From Candidatus Hydrogenedentota bacterium (GTDB lineage Bacteria; Hydrogenedentota; Hydrogenedentia; Hydrogenedentales; JAEUWI01), in contig JACPGE010000104.1 in NCBI GenBank assembly GCA_016182605.1, positions 1 through 64,000 on the forward strand: DNA of 64,000 nucleotides, in the 5' to 3' direction. Within the stretch, counting starts at the first letter, position 1. Each line of letters starts with the position of its first letter. Under the pieces are notes generated by a model that was given only the letters and a program-made list of their open reading frames with translations, was not told the DNA's origin and made no database searches. Position numbers and translations under genes: made by a program. This document shows positions 1 through 8,806 of the stretch, piece by piece.

Positions 1-145
1 CAATCCTACAGATCCTGAGCATCGGCCTATTCGAGAAAACGCCCATTTTACAGGCCTTTTCGAAGCATGACTCCACCAACAATACAGATGAATGTTGTAA
101 CCAATTGGAATTATTCAACTTCTAACCGGACACGAGTGATGCGGG

Positions 146-1591
146 TTAGATGTTCAGCATGCGGGCGAGGCCGGCGCGGAAGCGCATCCAGGCCATGACG
201 GGCGCGGGAATGGCGCTTTTGCCATCTTTGGATTGCAGATCGGGGGATTTGCCCTCCGGGCCGTACATGGCCTCCATCATGTCGAGGACGTTTTTTTCGA
301 CGAGGCCGCGCATGGGGGCGCCAGCCATGAGTCCGTAGGCGGGGGCGCTGCCGGAGAGGGCCGCGTGGGGGTTGTCGCGGACGGTTTCGACGGCGTCTTC
401 GAGATCCTGAAGGTACTGATCGACGATTTTTGCGTGGCCGGGGTTGATCATGAGGTGGATGCACGGGGGCTTTTGCTGCCGATCGATGTGCCAGCCTCGT
501 TTGGCCATTTCGTCGGCCACGGCGTAGATGTTGATGCGTTTGTCGAAGCTGTTGTAGGCGAAGACGCCTACGGGCGGGGAGCCGAGTACGCGCAGGCCCT
601 GGATGCGTTCGATGCCCTTGATGAAGCGATCAGTGGTGTCGAGCACGGTGACGGCGTTCGCGAGATAACCGGACTCGCCCATGCCGTTGAGTGCGGCCCA
701 GGCAGCGGCGATGCTGCCCCCGGAACGGGTGCCGGGCATGCTGGGCGAGGCGAAGACGCCACCGGGCCAGTTGACGTAGACGAAGAACTGGTGGCGGAGA
801 TAGTCCATGCCGCGGTAGAGGATGACGGAGGCGCCTTTGGCGGCGTAGCCGTATTTGTGGAGGTCGGCGGAGACGGAGGTGACGCCGGGCACGCGGAAGT
901 CGAAGGGGGGGATGTTTTTCCCGAGGCGCTCTGCCCAAGGGAGGAAAAAGCCGCCGACACAGGCGTCCACGTGCAGGCCGACGCGGTACTTTTCTGCGAA
1001 GGCGCCGAGTTCTTCGATGGGGTCGATCATGCCGTTGGGATAGTTGGGCGCGGAGCCGACGAGGGCGAGGGTGTTGTTGTTGATGAGGCGTTCCATGGCG
1101 CGCAGATCGAGGCGGTAGCCTTCGGTGAGGGGGGCGTGAACCATGCGGACGTCGAAGTATTTGCCGGCTTTTTCGAAGGCGACGTGGGCCGTGATGGGGA
1201 TGACCATTTCGGGCCGGCGAATCCAGGGCATGAGTTTGCGGGCGCGGTCGCGGTAGGTTTTCACGGCGAGCATGATGCTTTCGGTGCCGCCGGTGGTCAT
1301 GGTGCCGACGGCGTCTTCGGCGCCGTTCAGGAGATTCGCGGACATGCGCACGGCCTCGTGCTCGAAGGTGCGCAGGCTCTTGAAGGCCATGGGGTTCAGG
1401 CCGTTTTCGGAGAAGAAGAGGTTGTGGGCTGACTTGAGAAACTCGGTGTGCGCGTCGGTGTGGTGGAAGACGAGGCTGAAGGCGCGGTTGTCCTCCCAGG
1501 CGATGTCCTGATCGCGGAGGACGCGCATTTCCTCGAGTATCTCGTGTTTGTCCAATCCCATGGGGGGGATTTTCATGCGGTCGGTTTCCAT
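146..1591 (-). CDS. PLP-dependent group II decarboxylase / sphingosine-1-phosphate lyase-like protein
   Basis: A 481-residue fold-type I PLP enzyme of the group II amino-acid decarboxylase / sphingosine-phosphate-lyase family, probably cytosolic. Visible marks are the PLP-phosphate loop TTGGTES (about residues 99-105), the pyridine-N aspartate in HVDA (D209), and the Schiff-base lysine in SADLHKYG (K246), followed by the usual AAKGASV stretch. The start at 1591 is preferred because GAGGA lies 11 nt upstream. The open frame runs 62 codons further upstream without family-like sequence. The substrate cannot be read from the sequence; a sphingoid-base-phosphate or amino-acid substrate is equally possible. 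The gene is divergent from the CotH lipoprotein gene and has no obvious operon partner. Confidence 0.85.
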   Translation of the reverse strand: METDRMKIPPMGLDKHEILEEMRVLRDQDIAWEDNRAFSLVFHHTDAHTEFLKSAHNLFFSENGLNPMAFKSLRTFEHEAVRMSANLLNGAEDAVGTMTTGGTESIMLAVKTYRDRARKLMPWIRRPEMVIPITAHVAFEKAGKYFDVRMVHAPLTEGYRLDLRAMERLINNNTLALVGSAPNYPNGMIDPIEELGAFAEKYRVGLHVDACVGGFFLPWAERLGKNIPPFDFRVPGVTSVSADLHKYGYAAKGASVILYRGMDYLRHQFFVYVNWPGGVFASPSMPGTRSGGSIAAAWAALNGMGESGYLANAVTVLDTTDRFIKGIERIQGLRVLGSPPVGVFAYNSFDKRINIYAVADEMAKRGWHIDRQQKPPCIHLMINPGHAKIVDQYLQDLEDAVETVRDNPHAALSGSAPAYGLMAGAPMRGLVEKNVLDMMEAMYGPEGKSPDLQSKDGKSAIPAPVMAWMRFRAGLARMLNI

Positions 1592-1756
1592 GTGCGGCGT
1601 GTTCCTCGTGTTGGCCTGGCCCGAGCACCATGGTAGCGCGAAGGCGGGCGTAATTCGAGCGGAAAGTTGCATCGGCGGCCTCAAAGGGTGGAGGCTATAG
1701 GGAACGCGGGCGCCGGCAGTCCGTATTGAAGCCAAGCCTTGAAGGGACGTGATGCG

Positions 1757-4045
1757 ATGAATGCGAATTGGAAACATAGCGTGTGCATGGGTTTAATGGC
1801 CCTGATTGTGTTGGCAGGCTGTGAAGAGGGACGGAACAATGGCGAGCCGCTGGCGAATTTTGAGGCGGACATTGCGCGGGGCGGGGCGCCGCTGACGGTG
1901 AACTTTTCGGATATATCCGATGCGAATGGATTCCCCATTACATCGTGGCAGTGGATCTTTGGCGATGACACGGCGGGCACGGTGGCAGAGCCCACGCATA
2001 CCTATACGGCGCCGGGGGTCTATTCGGTGCGGCTGGAGGTGGACAACGGCCGGGGCACGGATGTGTTTCTGCGGGAGAATTACATCACGGTCGATGCGTC
2101 TGCCGTGGTGATCAGCGAATTTCTGGCCTCGAACCAGAGCGGGCTACGGGACGAGGACGACGACAGTTCCGACTGGATTGAGCTGTTCAATGCGAGCGGC
2201 GCGGCGGTGAGTCTGGAGGGGTGGAGTCTGACGGATGACGAGGCTGAACCGCGCAAGTGGGTATTTCCCGCGGTGACATTGGAGGCGGGGTCGTACCTGG
2301 TGGTTTTTGCGTCGGACAAGGATCGCAGGCCGGTGAACGGGGACAACCTGCACACGAATTTCAAGATCGGCCAGGGCGGCGAGTTTCTTGGGCTCTACTC
2401 ACCGGATTTGAATGACGGTCCCGCGAGTTCGTTCCGGCCGGCCTTTCCCGCGCAACTGGAGAACGTGACATACGGCTTGCTGCGGGACACGTTCACGGTG
2501 AATTTCCTGGCGACGGTGTCGCCGGGCGCAGCCAATGCGAGCACGGTGTATTTGCCGCCGGTGGCGCCTGTGATGGCGAGTGTGCCGCGGGGCTTTTATG
2601 TGGAACCGGTTCAAGTGGCCTTGACGAGTGCGACGGCGGAGAGTGCGATCTACTATACGACGGACGGCACGACGCCGGGCGCGGCGGACGGGGCGCTGTA
2701 CACGGAACCCATCACGGTGAACACGTCGCAGGTGATCCGCGCGGTGGCAGTGGCCTCGGGCTACTCCGATGGGCCGGTGAGCAGCTTCACCTATGTTTTT
2801 GCGGAAGATGAACCGGAGGAGTCGGCGCTGCCCGCGGTGGCGCTGAGCGGGGAGCCGGGAGAGGTCTTCTTTGAGCCGAATGGCGTGATGGCCATATCCG
2901 GCGGGCAGTATATTGAGGACGAACCCGACTTCCCGTATTGGGCGCCCCTGGCAGAGGGCGATTACAACAACCCCATTCAGCGCGGCCGGGAGTTTGAACG
3001 GCGGGTGACGATGGAATACTTTGAGCCGGACAACACGGGAGACTTCACGGTAGAGGGCGGCTTGCGATTTCATGGCAGCGACCATTCCCGTGTGCGTTTT
3101 ATCCGGCAGGACATCTGGAACCTGCCGTTTAGCAAGCCGTCGTTGCGCCTCATTTTCCGTGGAGACTATGGCCTGCCCGAACTGGAAGCGCCGCTCTTTC
3201 CGGACACGGACGTGGACACTTTTGACACGGTCATTGTACGCGCGGGCTACAACGATCCCTTCAATCCTTTTCTGAGGGACGAGTACCTTCGGCGCTGCTA
3301 CCACGCGATGGGCTATGAGACCGCGCATGGCCGCTTTGTGAGCCTCTTCATCAACGGTGTTTACCGGGGCTACTTCACGCTGGTGGAGCGGCTCGATCAG
3401 GATTTCTTTCAGCGCCACTTTGAAAGTGAAAACGACTGGGATGTGATCCTGGTGGACGAGGCGCGCGATGGCAGCCGGGAAGGACTCGATGCGCTGCTAG
3501 CCTATGCGCGCGACACGACGGACGACGCGGAGACGGTCTTCGCGACGATAGCGGCGCAGGTGGATGTGACGAATTTCGTGGATTACCTGATTGTGGAGAT
3601 GTGGGGCGGGAACATCGACTGGCCGAGCAACAACTGGATCCTGGCGCGGGAACAGGCGGCGGGCAGCAAGTTTACGATTCACGTGTGGGATTCGGATCAG
3701 GCCTTTCTGACGGAGTATCTGAATGTGAACTTCTTCACGGAGTCGCCCCTGGAAGAGCTGGGCATACCGGAGGGCCTGAATGCGCACCCGGGCGAGATTT
3801 CGGTGTTGTACCGGGCGTTGAAACCATCGATTGCCTTCAAGAGCCTCGTTGCAGCACGGCTGGAGCTGCTCTTCGGCACGGGCGGCGCCCTCTCCCCCAC
3901 CTCCACGGCGGCGCGCTTCAACGCGGCGGCCGCGGAACTGGCGGAAGTGGTGCCCGAGATGGACACGAGTCTTCGGGACACGTGGATACCGGCGCGCGAG
4001 GGAATCCTGCGGGCGCAATTCCAGGCGGAGGGCTTGATTGAATGA
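1757..4045 (+). CDS. CotH-family lipoprotein with PKD, lamin-tail and chitobiase-like domains
   Basis: A 762-residue surface lipoprotein. The signal peptide ends in a lipobox (LAGC, Cys22). Then, in order, come a PKD-like domain (about 30-112), a lamin-tail domain beginning VVISEFLASN (about 117-245), a chitobiase C-terminal-like domain with YYTTDGTTP (about 265-345), and a CotH kinase-like domain (about 420-740) with FHGSDHSR, LRDEYLRR and NGVYRGYFTLVER. CotH relatives are atypical protein kinases or cell-surface proteins; phosphotransfer here is inferred from family only. The start is placed at 1757 because it begins the signal peptide and has AAGGGA upstream; the frame opens 18 nt earlier. 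Its stop overlaps the next start (ATGA at 4042-4045), so the two genes are translationally coupled. Confidence 0.88.
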   Translation: MNANWKHSVCMGLMALIVLAGCEEGRNNGEPLANFEADIARGGAPLTVNFSDISDANGFPITSWQWIFGDDTAGTVAEPTHTYTAPGVYSVRLEVDNGRGTDVFLRENYITVDASAVVISEFLASNQSGLRDEDDDSSDWIELFNASGAAVSLEGWSLTDDEAEPRKWVFPAVTLEAGSYLVVFASDKDRRPVNGDNLHTNFKIGQGGEFLGLYSPDLNDGPASSFRPAFPAQLENVTYGLLRDTFTVNFLATVSPGAANASTVYLPPVAPVMASVPRGFYVEPVQVALTSATAESAIYYTTDGTTPGAADGALYTEPITVNTSQVIRAVAVASGYSDGPVSSFTYVFAEDEPEESALPAVALSGEPGEVFFEPNGVMAISGGQYIEDEPDFPYWAPLAEGDYNNPIQRGREFERRVTMEYFEPDNTGDFTVEGGLRFHGSDHSRVRFIRQDIWNLPFSKPSLRLIFRGDYGLPELEAPLFPDTDVDTFDTVIVRAGYNDPFNPFLRDEYLRRCYHAMGYETAHGRFVSLFINGVYRGYFTLVERLDQDFFQRHFESENDWDVILVDEARDGSREGLDALLAYARDTTDDAETVFATIAAQVDVTNFVDYLIVEMWGGNIDWPSNNWILAREQAAGSKFTIHVWDSDQAFLTEYLNVNFFTESPLEELGIPEGLNAHPGEISVLYRALKPSIAFKSLVAARLELLFGTGGALSPTSTAARFNAAAAELAEVVPEMDTSLRDTWIPAREGILRAQFQAEGLIE

Positions 4046-5181
4046 TGACGGAGGTCAAGGGAACGGCACGGGCGCTCTTCGAGCACTATCCTGGTCTCGC
4101 GCAGACCCTGGCGCACACGCCCTTGGCCGATCTGCCGGCGCCCGTGGCGCGTTGGGAAGGCTTCGCGCGGGATCTGGACGTGGATGCGGTGTGGGTGAAG
4201 TGCGACGATGTGACGGGCGCGATCTATGGCGGGAACAAGGTGCGGAAGCTCGAGTTTCTGTTGGGGCGCGCGGTGGCGGCGGGCGCGGGCGCGGTGATCA
4301 CGTTTGGCGCGGCGGGATCGAACCACGCGCTGGCGACGGCGATCTATGCGAGGGCGCTGGGGCTCGATGCGTGCTCGATGCTTGTGCCGCAGCACAACGC
4401 GCACACGGTGCGGCGGAACCTCTTGCGGGGTTATGCCGCGGGGGCGCTGCTGCGGCATCACGCGAACAAGGCGCTGGTGGCTGTGGATGTGGCGCGGCAG
4501 ATACGGCAGTACTGGAAGAAGCACGGGCATCTCCCCCACCTCATCCCGCCGGGCGGCACCTCGCCGATTGGCATTGTGGGGTATGTGAACGCCGCGCTGG
4601 AACTGGCCGATCAGATCGCCGCGGGGGAACTGCCGCAGCCGGATCGTATTTATGTTGCGTCGGGGACGATGGGCACGTGTGTGGGACTGTGTCTCGGCTT
4701 TCAGCTTGCGGGGCTGGCGATTCCGGTGCATGCGATACGGGTTACGCGGCCTTCGTTCAGCAACGACGAGCGCGCGCGGCGGCTGCATACTGCGACGGTG
4801 AAGCACCTGCGCGCGCACGATGCCTCCGTGCCGGAGGCGGCATTCCCCGATGCAGGCTTCGTGCACCGCCACGAATTCTATGGGGAGGATTACGCGCTGT
4901 ATACCGAGGCTTCGGTGGCGGCGGTCCGGCGCGTGCGGGAGACGGAGGGAGTCCGGCTTGAGGGCACGTATACGGGGAAAGCGCTTGCGGCCTTGATGGC
5001 GGACGCGGCGCAGGGCGCACTGCACGGGCAGAAGGTGTTGTTCTGGAATACGTACAACTCGCGGGAGGTGGAGGACGGCGGGTTGATGTACACGGCGTTG
5101 CCGGAGGCGGTGCATCGGTATTTTGAAGAGGCGGTGCAGGCGCTGGATGTGCCGATGGCGCAACTCCTCGCGCCAAGATAA
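4042..5181 (+). CDS. D-cysteine desulfhydrase / ACC deaminase family PLP enzyme
   Basis: A 379-residue fold-type II PLP enzyme related to D-cysteine desulfhydrase (DcyD) and 1-aminocyclopropane-1-carboxylate deaminase. It should release ammonia and an oxoacid (with sulfide if cysteine is the substrate). The PLP lysine is in GGNKVRKLE (K66) and a substrate loop in GAAGSNHA (about 92-99). Family members are usually 320-340 residues; the extra length includes an N-terminal extension and an insertion around residues 230-270. The start overlaps the upstream CotH stop by 4 nt. The final codons and the TAA stop lie inside the left terminal inverted repeat of the element at 5169-5638, so the element's insertion probably set the present C-terminus. 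Confidence 0.85.
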   Translation: MMTEVKGTARALFEHYPGLAQTLAHTPLADLPAPVARWEGFARDLDVDAVWVKCDDVTGAIYGGNKVRKLEFLLGRAVAAGAGAVITFGAAGSNHALATAIYARALGLDACSMLVPQHNAHTVRRNLLRGYAAGALLRHHANKALVAVDVARQIRQYWKKHGHLPHLIPPGGTSPIGIVGYVNAALELADQIAAGELPQPDRIYVASGTMGTCVGLCLGFQLAGLAIPVHAIRVTRPSFSNDERARRLHTATVKHLRAHDASVPEAAFPDAGFVHRHEFYGEDYALYTEASVAAVRRVRETEGVRLEGTYTGKALAALMADAAQGALHGQKVLFWNTYNSREVEDGGLMYTALPEAVHRYFEEAVQALDVPMAQLLAPR

Positions 5182-5638
5182 TTGTAACAAGTGGCGGTGA
5201 TTGTGGCGAGCCAAACGCTGTGCCTCGCTACGTATCCACACCCCGGTATGCTGTACGCTGGTAGCGGCCCAATTCAAGCCCACCCAATATTGACACCGAA
5301 TGGATCTTGGATATTCCTGTCCAAGCCCCCCCCAAAGGATCTTGGACATTCCTGTCCGAGTTTTCCCCAGAGGATCTTGGACATTCCGAGTCTTCCAAGC
5401 AGTCGCGTTCAAAGGCGCTGCGGCAAGGCCTTCGGCACGCCCGCTATAATCCAACGTCCCCTTCGCTTGTTTATTCTCATTTCCCGGTCCTCGCACAGAC
5501 CTGCTCGGACAGGAATGTCCAAGATCCTTGGGCGTTTGAGCAAAATTGCCGTGCCAATTACCGTACCAAGTTTGTTCGTGGATAAAGCGCGTATATCGAA
5601 TCCATCCGAACAGGTCTTGTTAGATTTATTTTGGCGGG
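5169..5638. mobile_element. MITE-like non-coding element, copy A (470 bp)
   Basis: This stretch is repeated, in the same orientation, at 15421-15833. Its ends form a terminal inverted repeat: 5169-5191 pairs with 5616-5638 in 19 of 23 positions, with shared blocks GCCAA and TAACAAG. Inside are tandem 35-bp units and an inverted copy. It encodes no transposase. A 151-codon frame (5191-5646) reads through it, but the reading looks unlike a protein and the other copy has indels. Copy A is longer than copy B mainly because of a roughly 10-bp insertion near 5287 and one extra 35-bp unit. No clear target duplication is visible around copy A. MITE-like status is inferred from structure; the mobilising transposase is not in the window. 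Confidence 0.72.
5302..5527. repeat. 35-bp tandem units plus a 24-bp inverted copy inside element A
   Basis: Units starting GGATCTTGGA begin at 5302, 5337 and 5372, a period of exactly 35 bp; the third is partial. The 24 bases 5337-5360 recur as a perfect reverse complement at 5504-5527, leaving a loop of 143 nt. Each unit also holds a small palindrome, GGACA-TTCC-TGTCC. A transcript of this region would form a long hairpin. Confidence 0.85.
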
Positions 5639-5728
5639 AGGCCTAAGCCGCGGGAACACGCGCGGCGTGGCGGAAGCGGCACAAATGCGCATTGAGAACG
5701 CTCCTCCTCCCCCTTCCCCATGCGGTTC

Positions 5729-7297
5729 TCACATTTCCAGGATTTGCAAAATGCCGGTGATTATCATGATTAGCCCGAAGGCAGGCAGCACGTACTTTTG
5801 CATCCGTCGCGCGTGGGAGGCGCCACCCGGCGCCGGTGCGCCGCCCAGAGTCTTCAGTGCGGCCTCCGGACTCTGACTGTAGGCTTGCAGCGATTCCGTG
5901 AGCAGGGCGCCGATGCGGGCATTCAAAGTCTCCAACCCGGGGACCGTGCCCGCGCCGTGCGTGCGGATGAACTGGCCGATGTGCTTTTCCTTAAACACGC
6001 ACTGGACTGTGCCGCTGCTGGACACGGTCATTGTGGATTGGATCTGCCCGGGCAGGTATGCGAAGAGCGTTTTCGAGATGGCGAATTCCACCTGGCAGCG
6101 GCCTTCGAAGACCCGCAGCGGACCGCGAATGAGTCCCTGCCGTTTCAGGAGACGCAACCATCCACGCACATCGCCGTAGTGCACTGGCTGGGGTGGGGCC
6201 GGATTCTCCGGTGTCTGCGCCAGCAGCCGTTTCAGCCAGACATCGAAGGGCGCTGCGGCCCAGGAACGGAGATTGACGTCTCCATCCGTCAGGAAGTATC
6301 CCATCAGAAAGACGGTGCCCAACGCGATCATGCTTGCTTCTTTCCAGAGCACAATGACACCGATGGACAAGGCGGCAAGAGCAATGAACACGAAGTATTT
6401 CCGCAGCTCCTGCGGCTCGGCGAAGCTCCAGGTTTCCCGAAGGGAGACGTAGACTCCGAATAGAGGAACGGCCAAAAGCGCAATCCAGAATCCGGTCACC
6501 GGTATGTCTGCTAACCGGAGTCCAATCATGAGCGTGAATGCGGCCGGAAACACCAGTCCAATGCCCAGAAGCATCCGCTTCTGTTCGGCAATGCGGCTGT
6601 CGGGCATCTGGCCCCGCCAACGGTCGAAGTCGCGGCCCAGATACCAACTGGTCCAGAGTCCGCTCGCCAAAGCCACCGCGCCAATCCAGGCCGCAGGTGT
6701 TAATGCAATGGCTTGCAGCACATTGCTCTTGAGCATTGGCCCGGGAAGGACGGCCCAGGCATCCTTCATCGGCGTCAAATCTCCTGCCAATCGGTTGCGG
6801 GCGCGGGAGAGGCGCATCTTCACTGCCGCTCGGCTTGCACCGGTGAGCGCGGCAATCTCCTTCACGCTCATGCCCTGGCCGTAGTGCAGCACGATGACTT
6901 CTCGGCTGCGCTCATCCAGGCCTTGAACCGCGTTCCACAGTTGCCGCGACTGATCCCGCGTTTCAATCGTCCGCCGTGGATCCTCCTGTTCCGATGGGCC
7001 GGCGACGTCTTCCTCCGATGTGGTTTCGCGTGCGCGCCAGACGCCGCGGAAGTATTCGAGGACCAGGTTTCGAAGAATGCTGCGCAGCCACGGGCCGAAG
7101 GCGTCTGGATTGCGAAGCGTGGGCAGGGCGCGGTAGGCCCTCAGGAAGGTTTCCTGTGTCAGATCCTGCGCCTCGTGCCAGTCGCCGACGCGTGTCCAGG
7201 CCAGGGCGAAGAGGGGCGCCTGGTATCGTTCCACCAGTGTGGCATAGGCCTCGGTGGAACCGCTGAGGGTCTGCGCTATGAGGGGTCCGTCTTGCAT
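5729..7297 (-). CDS. ECF-type RNA polymerase sigma factor fused to a polytopic membrane domain
   Basis: A 522-residue protein. Residues 1-90 are sigma region 2, with the motif DLTQETFLRAYRAL. Residues 117-170 are region 4, with MSVKEIAALTGASRAAVKMRLSRAR as the -35-binding helix-turn-helix. After residue 185 come five predicted transmembrane helices (about 193-220, 242-262, 266-287, 301-319, 322-337), a soluble stretch (about 340-495) and a last helix at 502-520. A free ECF sigma factor is about 180 residues, so two thirds of this protein is extra. No separate anti-sigma gene is adjacent; the membrane part could play that role in cis (inference). The start at 7297 is chosen because the sigma domain begins there; the frame stays open 29 codons upstream. 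Confidence 0.85.
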   Translation of the reverse strand: MQDGPLIAQTLSGSTEAYATLVERYQAPLFALAWTRVGDWHEAQDLTQETFLRAYRALPTLRNPDAFGPWLRSILRNLVLEYFRGVWRARETTSEEDVAGPSEQEDPRRTIETRDQSRQLWNAVQGLDERSREVIVLHYGQGMSVKEIAALTGASRAAVKMRLSRARNRLAGDLTPMKDAWAVLPGPMLKSNVLQAIALTPAAWIGAVALASGLWTSWYLGRDFDRWRGQMPDSRIAEQKRMLLGIGLVFPAAFTLMIGLRLADIPVTGFWIALLAVPLFGVYVSLRETWSFAEPQELRKYFVFIALAALSIGVIVLWKEASMIALGTVFLMGYFLTDGDVNLRSWAAAPFDVWLKRLLAQTPENPAPPQPVHYGDVRGWLRLLKRQGLIRGPLRVFEGRCQVEFAISKTLFAYLPGQIQSTMTVSSSGTVQCVFKEKHIGQFIRTHGAGTVPGLETLNARIGALLTESLQAYSQSPEAALKTLGGAPAPGGASHARRMQKYVLPAFGLIMIITGILQILEM

Positions 7298-7495
7298 ACT
7301 GTGTATCCTAGCGTGAGGGCGGGCCATACCGCCACCCATGAAAGAGATTGCTGAGCGGGGCAATCGGTAACATAGTTCGTTCAAGCGGGGGATCGGCGTG
7401 GTGTGATTGCGCCTTCACAGCGTGGGGAAGCCATTCACTGGCAAGTACTTCGACCGGCTCCCGGCCCCGTGATACAATTCGCGCCGGAGTATGCC

Positions 7496-8485
7496 ATGAA
7501 GACACCGGGATTGAATGAAGTGCTGGATATGGCTGTTGTGGGGGCGGGCCCTGCCGCGTTGGCCGCGCTGCATGAGGCAAAACAGCGGGGGCTGCGTGCG
7601 ATTGCGATCGACAAGGGTCCGGTGTGCAGCGCGTTGTTGCAGCACCCGACGTATATGCGCTGGTTTTCGACGACGGACAAGCTGGAACTGGCGGGCTTTC
7701 CGCTGCTGACGAATGAGAAGAATCCCACGCGGCGGGAGTACCTGCGGTATTGCCGGGCGTTTGTGCAGTATTTTGGCCTGGAGATTGTGACCTACCGGAA
7801 GGTGACCGGGATTGCGCCGACCGAGGCGGGGTTCCGCGTGACGGCGGAGGACCGGTATGACCGGAAGTATGTGTGGCGGGCGCGCAACGTGGTCTTTGCT
7901 ACGGGGTTTTACGACAGCCCGCGTCCGCTGGCGGTGCAGGGCGGGGATCTGCCGAAGGTGACGCACCGCTACACGGAAGCGCACTACTATGCGGATCACG
8001 AGGTGTGCGTGGTGGGCGCGGGATCGAGTGCGGCGGAGATTGCGCTGGAGTTGTACCGGGCGGGCGCACGGGTGACGGTGGTGATGCGGGGGGATCGCTT
8101 TCACACGAAGTACTGGATTGAGCCGGATGTGGAGAACCGGATCAAGGAGGGGTCGATCGCGTGTTACCGGAACGCGGAGATCGAGGAGATTACGCCAGAC
8201 GAGGTGGTGGTGCGGCAGGAGGGTGCGGTGCTGCGGTTTGAGAACGATTTTGTGCTCGCGATGACGGGTTATGAACCGGATACGGCGTTGCTGGAAAGCA
8301 CGGGCGCGGTGGTGGACCCGGCGACGAAGAAGCCGGTGTTGTCGGGATCGTTTGAGACGACGGTGCCGGGGGTGTATGTTGCGGGGACGCTGTGTGCGGG
8401 GTGTGAGTCCAATGTGGTTTTTGTGGAGAACAGCCGGGAGCACGGTCCGTTGATCGTGGCGGCGATCTGTGCGCGGCGGGGGTGA
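7496..8485 (+). CDS. ypdA: YpdA-like FAD/NAD(P)-dependent oxidoreductase
   Basis: A 329-residue flavoprotein resembling YpdA, the bacillithiol-disulfide reductase, and related thioredoxin-reductase-fold enzymes. It has an N-terminal FAD motif VVGAGPAAL (about 14-22), a YpdA-typical stretch with HPTYMRWFSTTDKLE, and a second dinucleotide motif VVGAGSSAAE (about 172-181) for NAD(P)H. It lacks a CXXC redox pair, as expected for YpdA. The C-terminal GVYVAGTLCAG is the usual FAD-closing motif. The start at 7496 has GGAG 8 nt upstream; the upstream extension to 7403 looks non-coding. No bacillithiol synthesis gene is in the window, so the thiol substrate is uncertain. Confidence 0.8.
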   Translation: MKTPGLNEVLDMAVVGAGPAALAALHEAKQRGLRAIAIDKGPVCSALLQHPTYMRWFSTTDKLELAGFPLLTNEKNPTRREYLRYCRAFVQYFGLEIVTYRKVTGIAPTEAGFRVTAEDRYDRKYVWRARNVVFATGFYDSPRPLAVQGGDLPKVTHRYTEAHYYADHEVCVVGAGSSAAEIALELYRAGARVTVVMRGDRFHTKYWIEPDVENRIKEGSIACYRNAEIEEITPDEVVVRQEGAVLRFENDFVLAMTGYEPDTALLESTGAVVDPATKKPVLSGSFETTVPGVYVAGTLCAGCESNVVFVENSREHGPLIVAAICARRG

Positions 8486-8806
8486 GTGGTGGGGGTGCGT
8501 GTGCGGGGAGGGTGACGTGGGTTGTGGGTGGCTTTTTCCGTGAGGGTAGGGTGTGCGTTATTGGTGCGGGTGTCGGGCGTAACGGGCACACGAATGCGCG
8601 TTTCGCGCAATCGTGTGGCACGGGGTGAAAAAGGGGAGGGCGGCGGGGAGGGGTGTAGTGATCGGGGACAGCCCCGCGCCGGAGAGGATAGCGCTGCGGG
8701 GTTGTGGTACTGCGGGCCGGCGGGGACAGCCCCCTGGATGAGATCTCTCGCTTCGTTCGAGATGACAGTTGGGTTTGAGATGACCGTGAGTGCGGGATTT
8801 TAATGG
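8486..8806. other. Intergenic stretch with short REP-like hairpins
   Basis: No credible gene. It holds two GGGGACAGCCCC palindromes (about 8666 and 8724) and the hairpin TCTCGCTTCGTTCGAGA (about 8744-8760), of the REP-like kind common between genes. A 93-codon frame here is low-complexity and lacks a start signal. Confidence 0.5.

Noticed and set aside
233-1432. 399-codon frame opposite the PLP decarboxylase gene
   Set aside because: Antisense shadow of a GC-rich gene; Gly/Ala/Val/Asp-rich with no family resemblance.
5169-5638. CRISPR or retron reading of the 35-bp units
   Set aside because: Only two to three units with no variable spacers, no cas gene and no reverse transcriptase anywhere in the window.
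5191-5646. 151-codon frame through element A, and related frames through element B at 15443-15780
   Set aside because: The frames follow the repeat, contain the tandem units, lack family resemblance, and are broken by different indels. The B frame runs antisense into the GT-C gene.
8486-8806. 93-codon frame before the ComB gene
   Set aside because: Low-complexity, no ribosome site, and overlaps REP-like hairpins.
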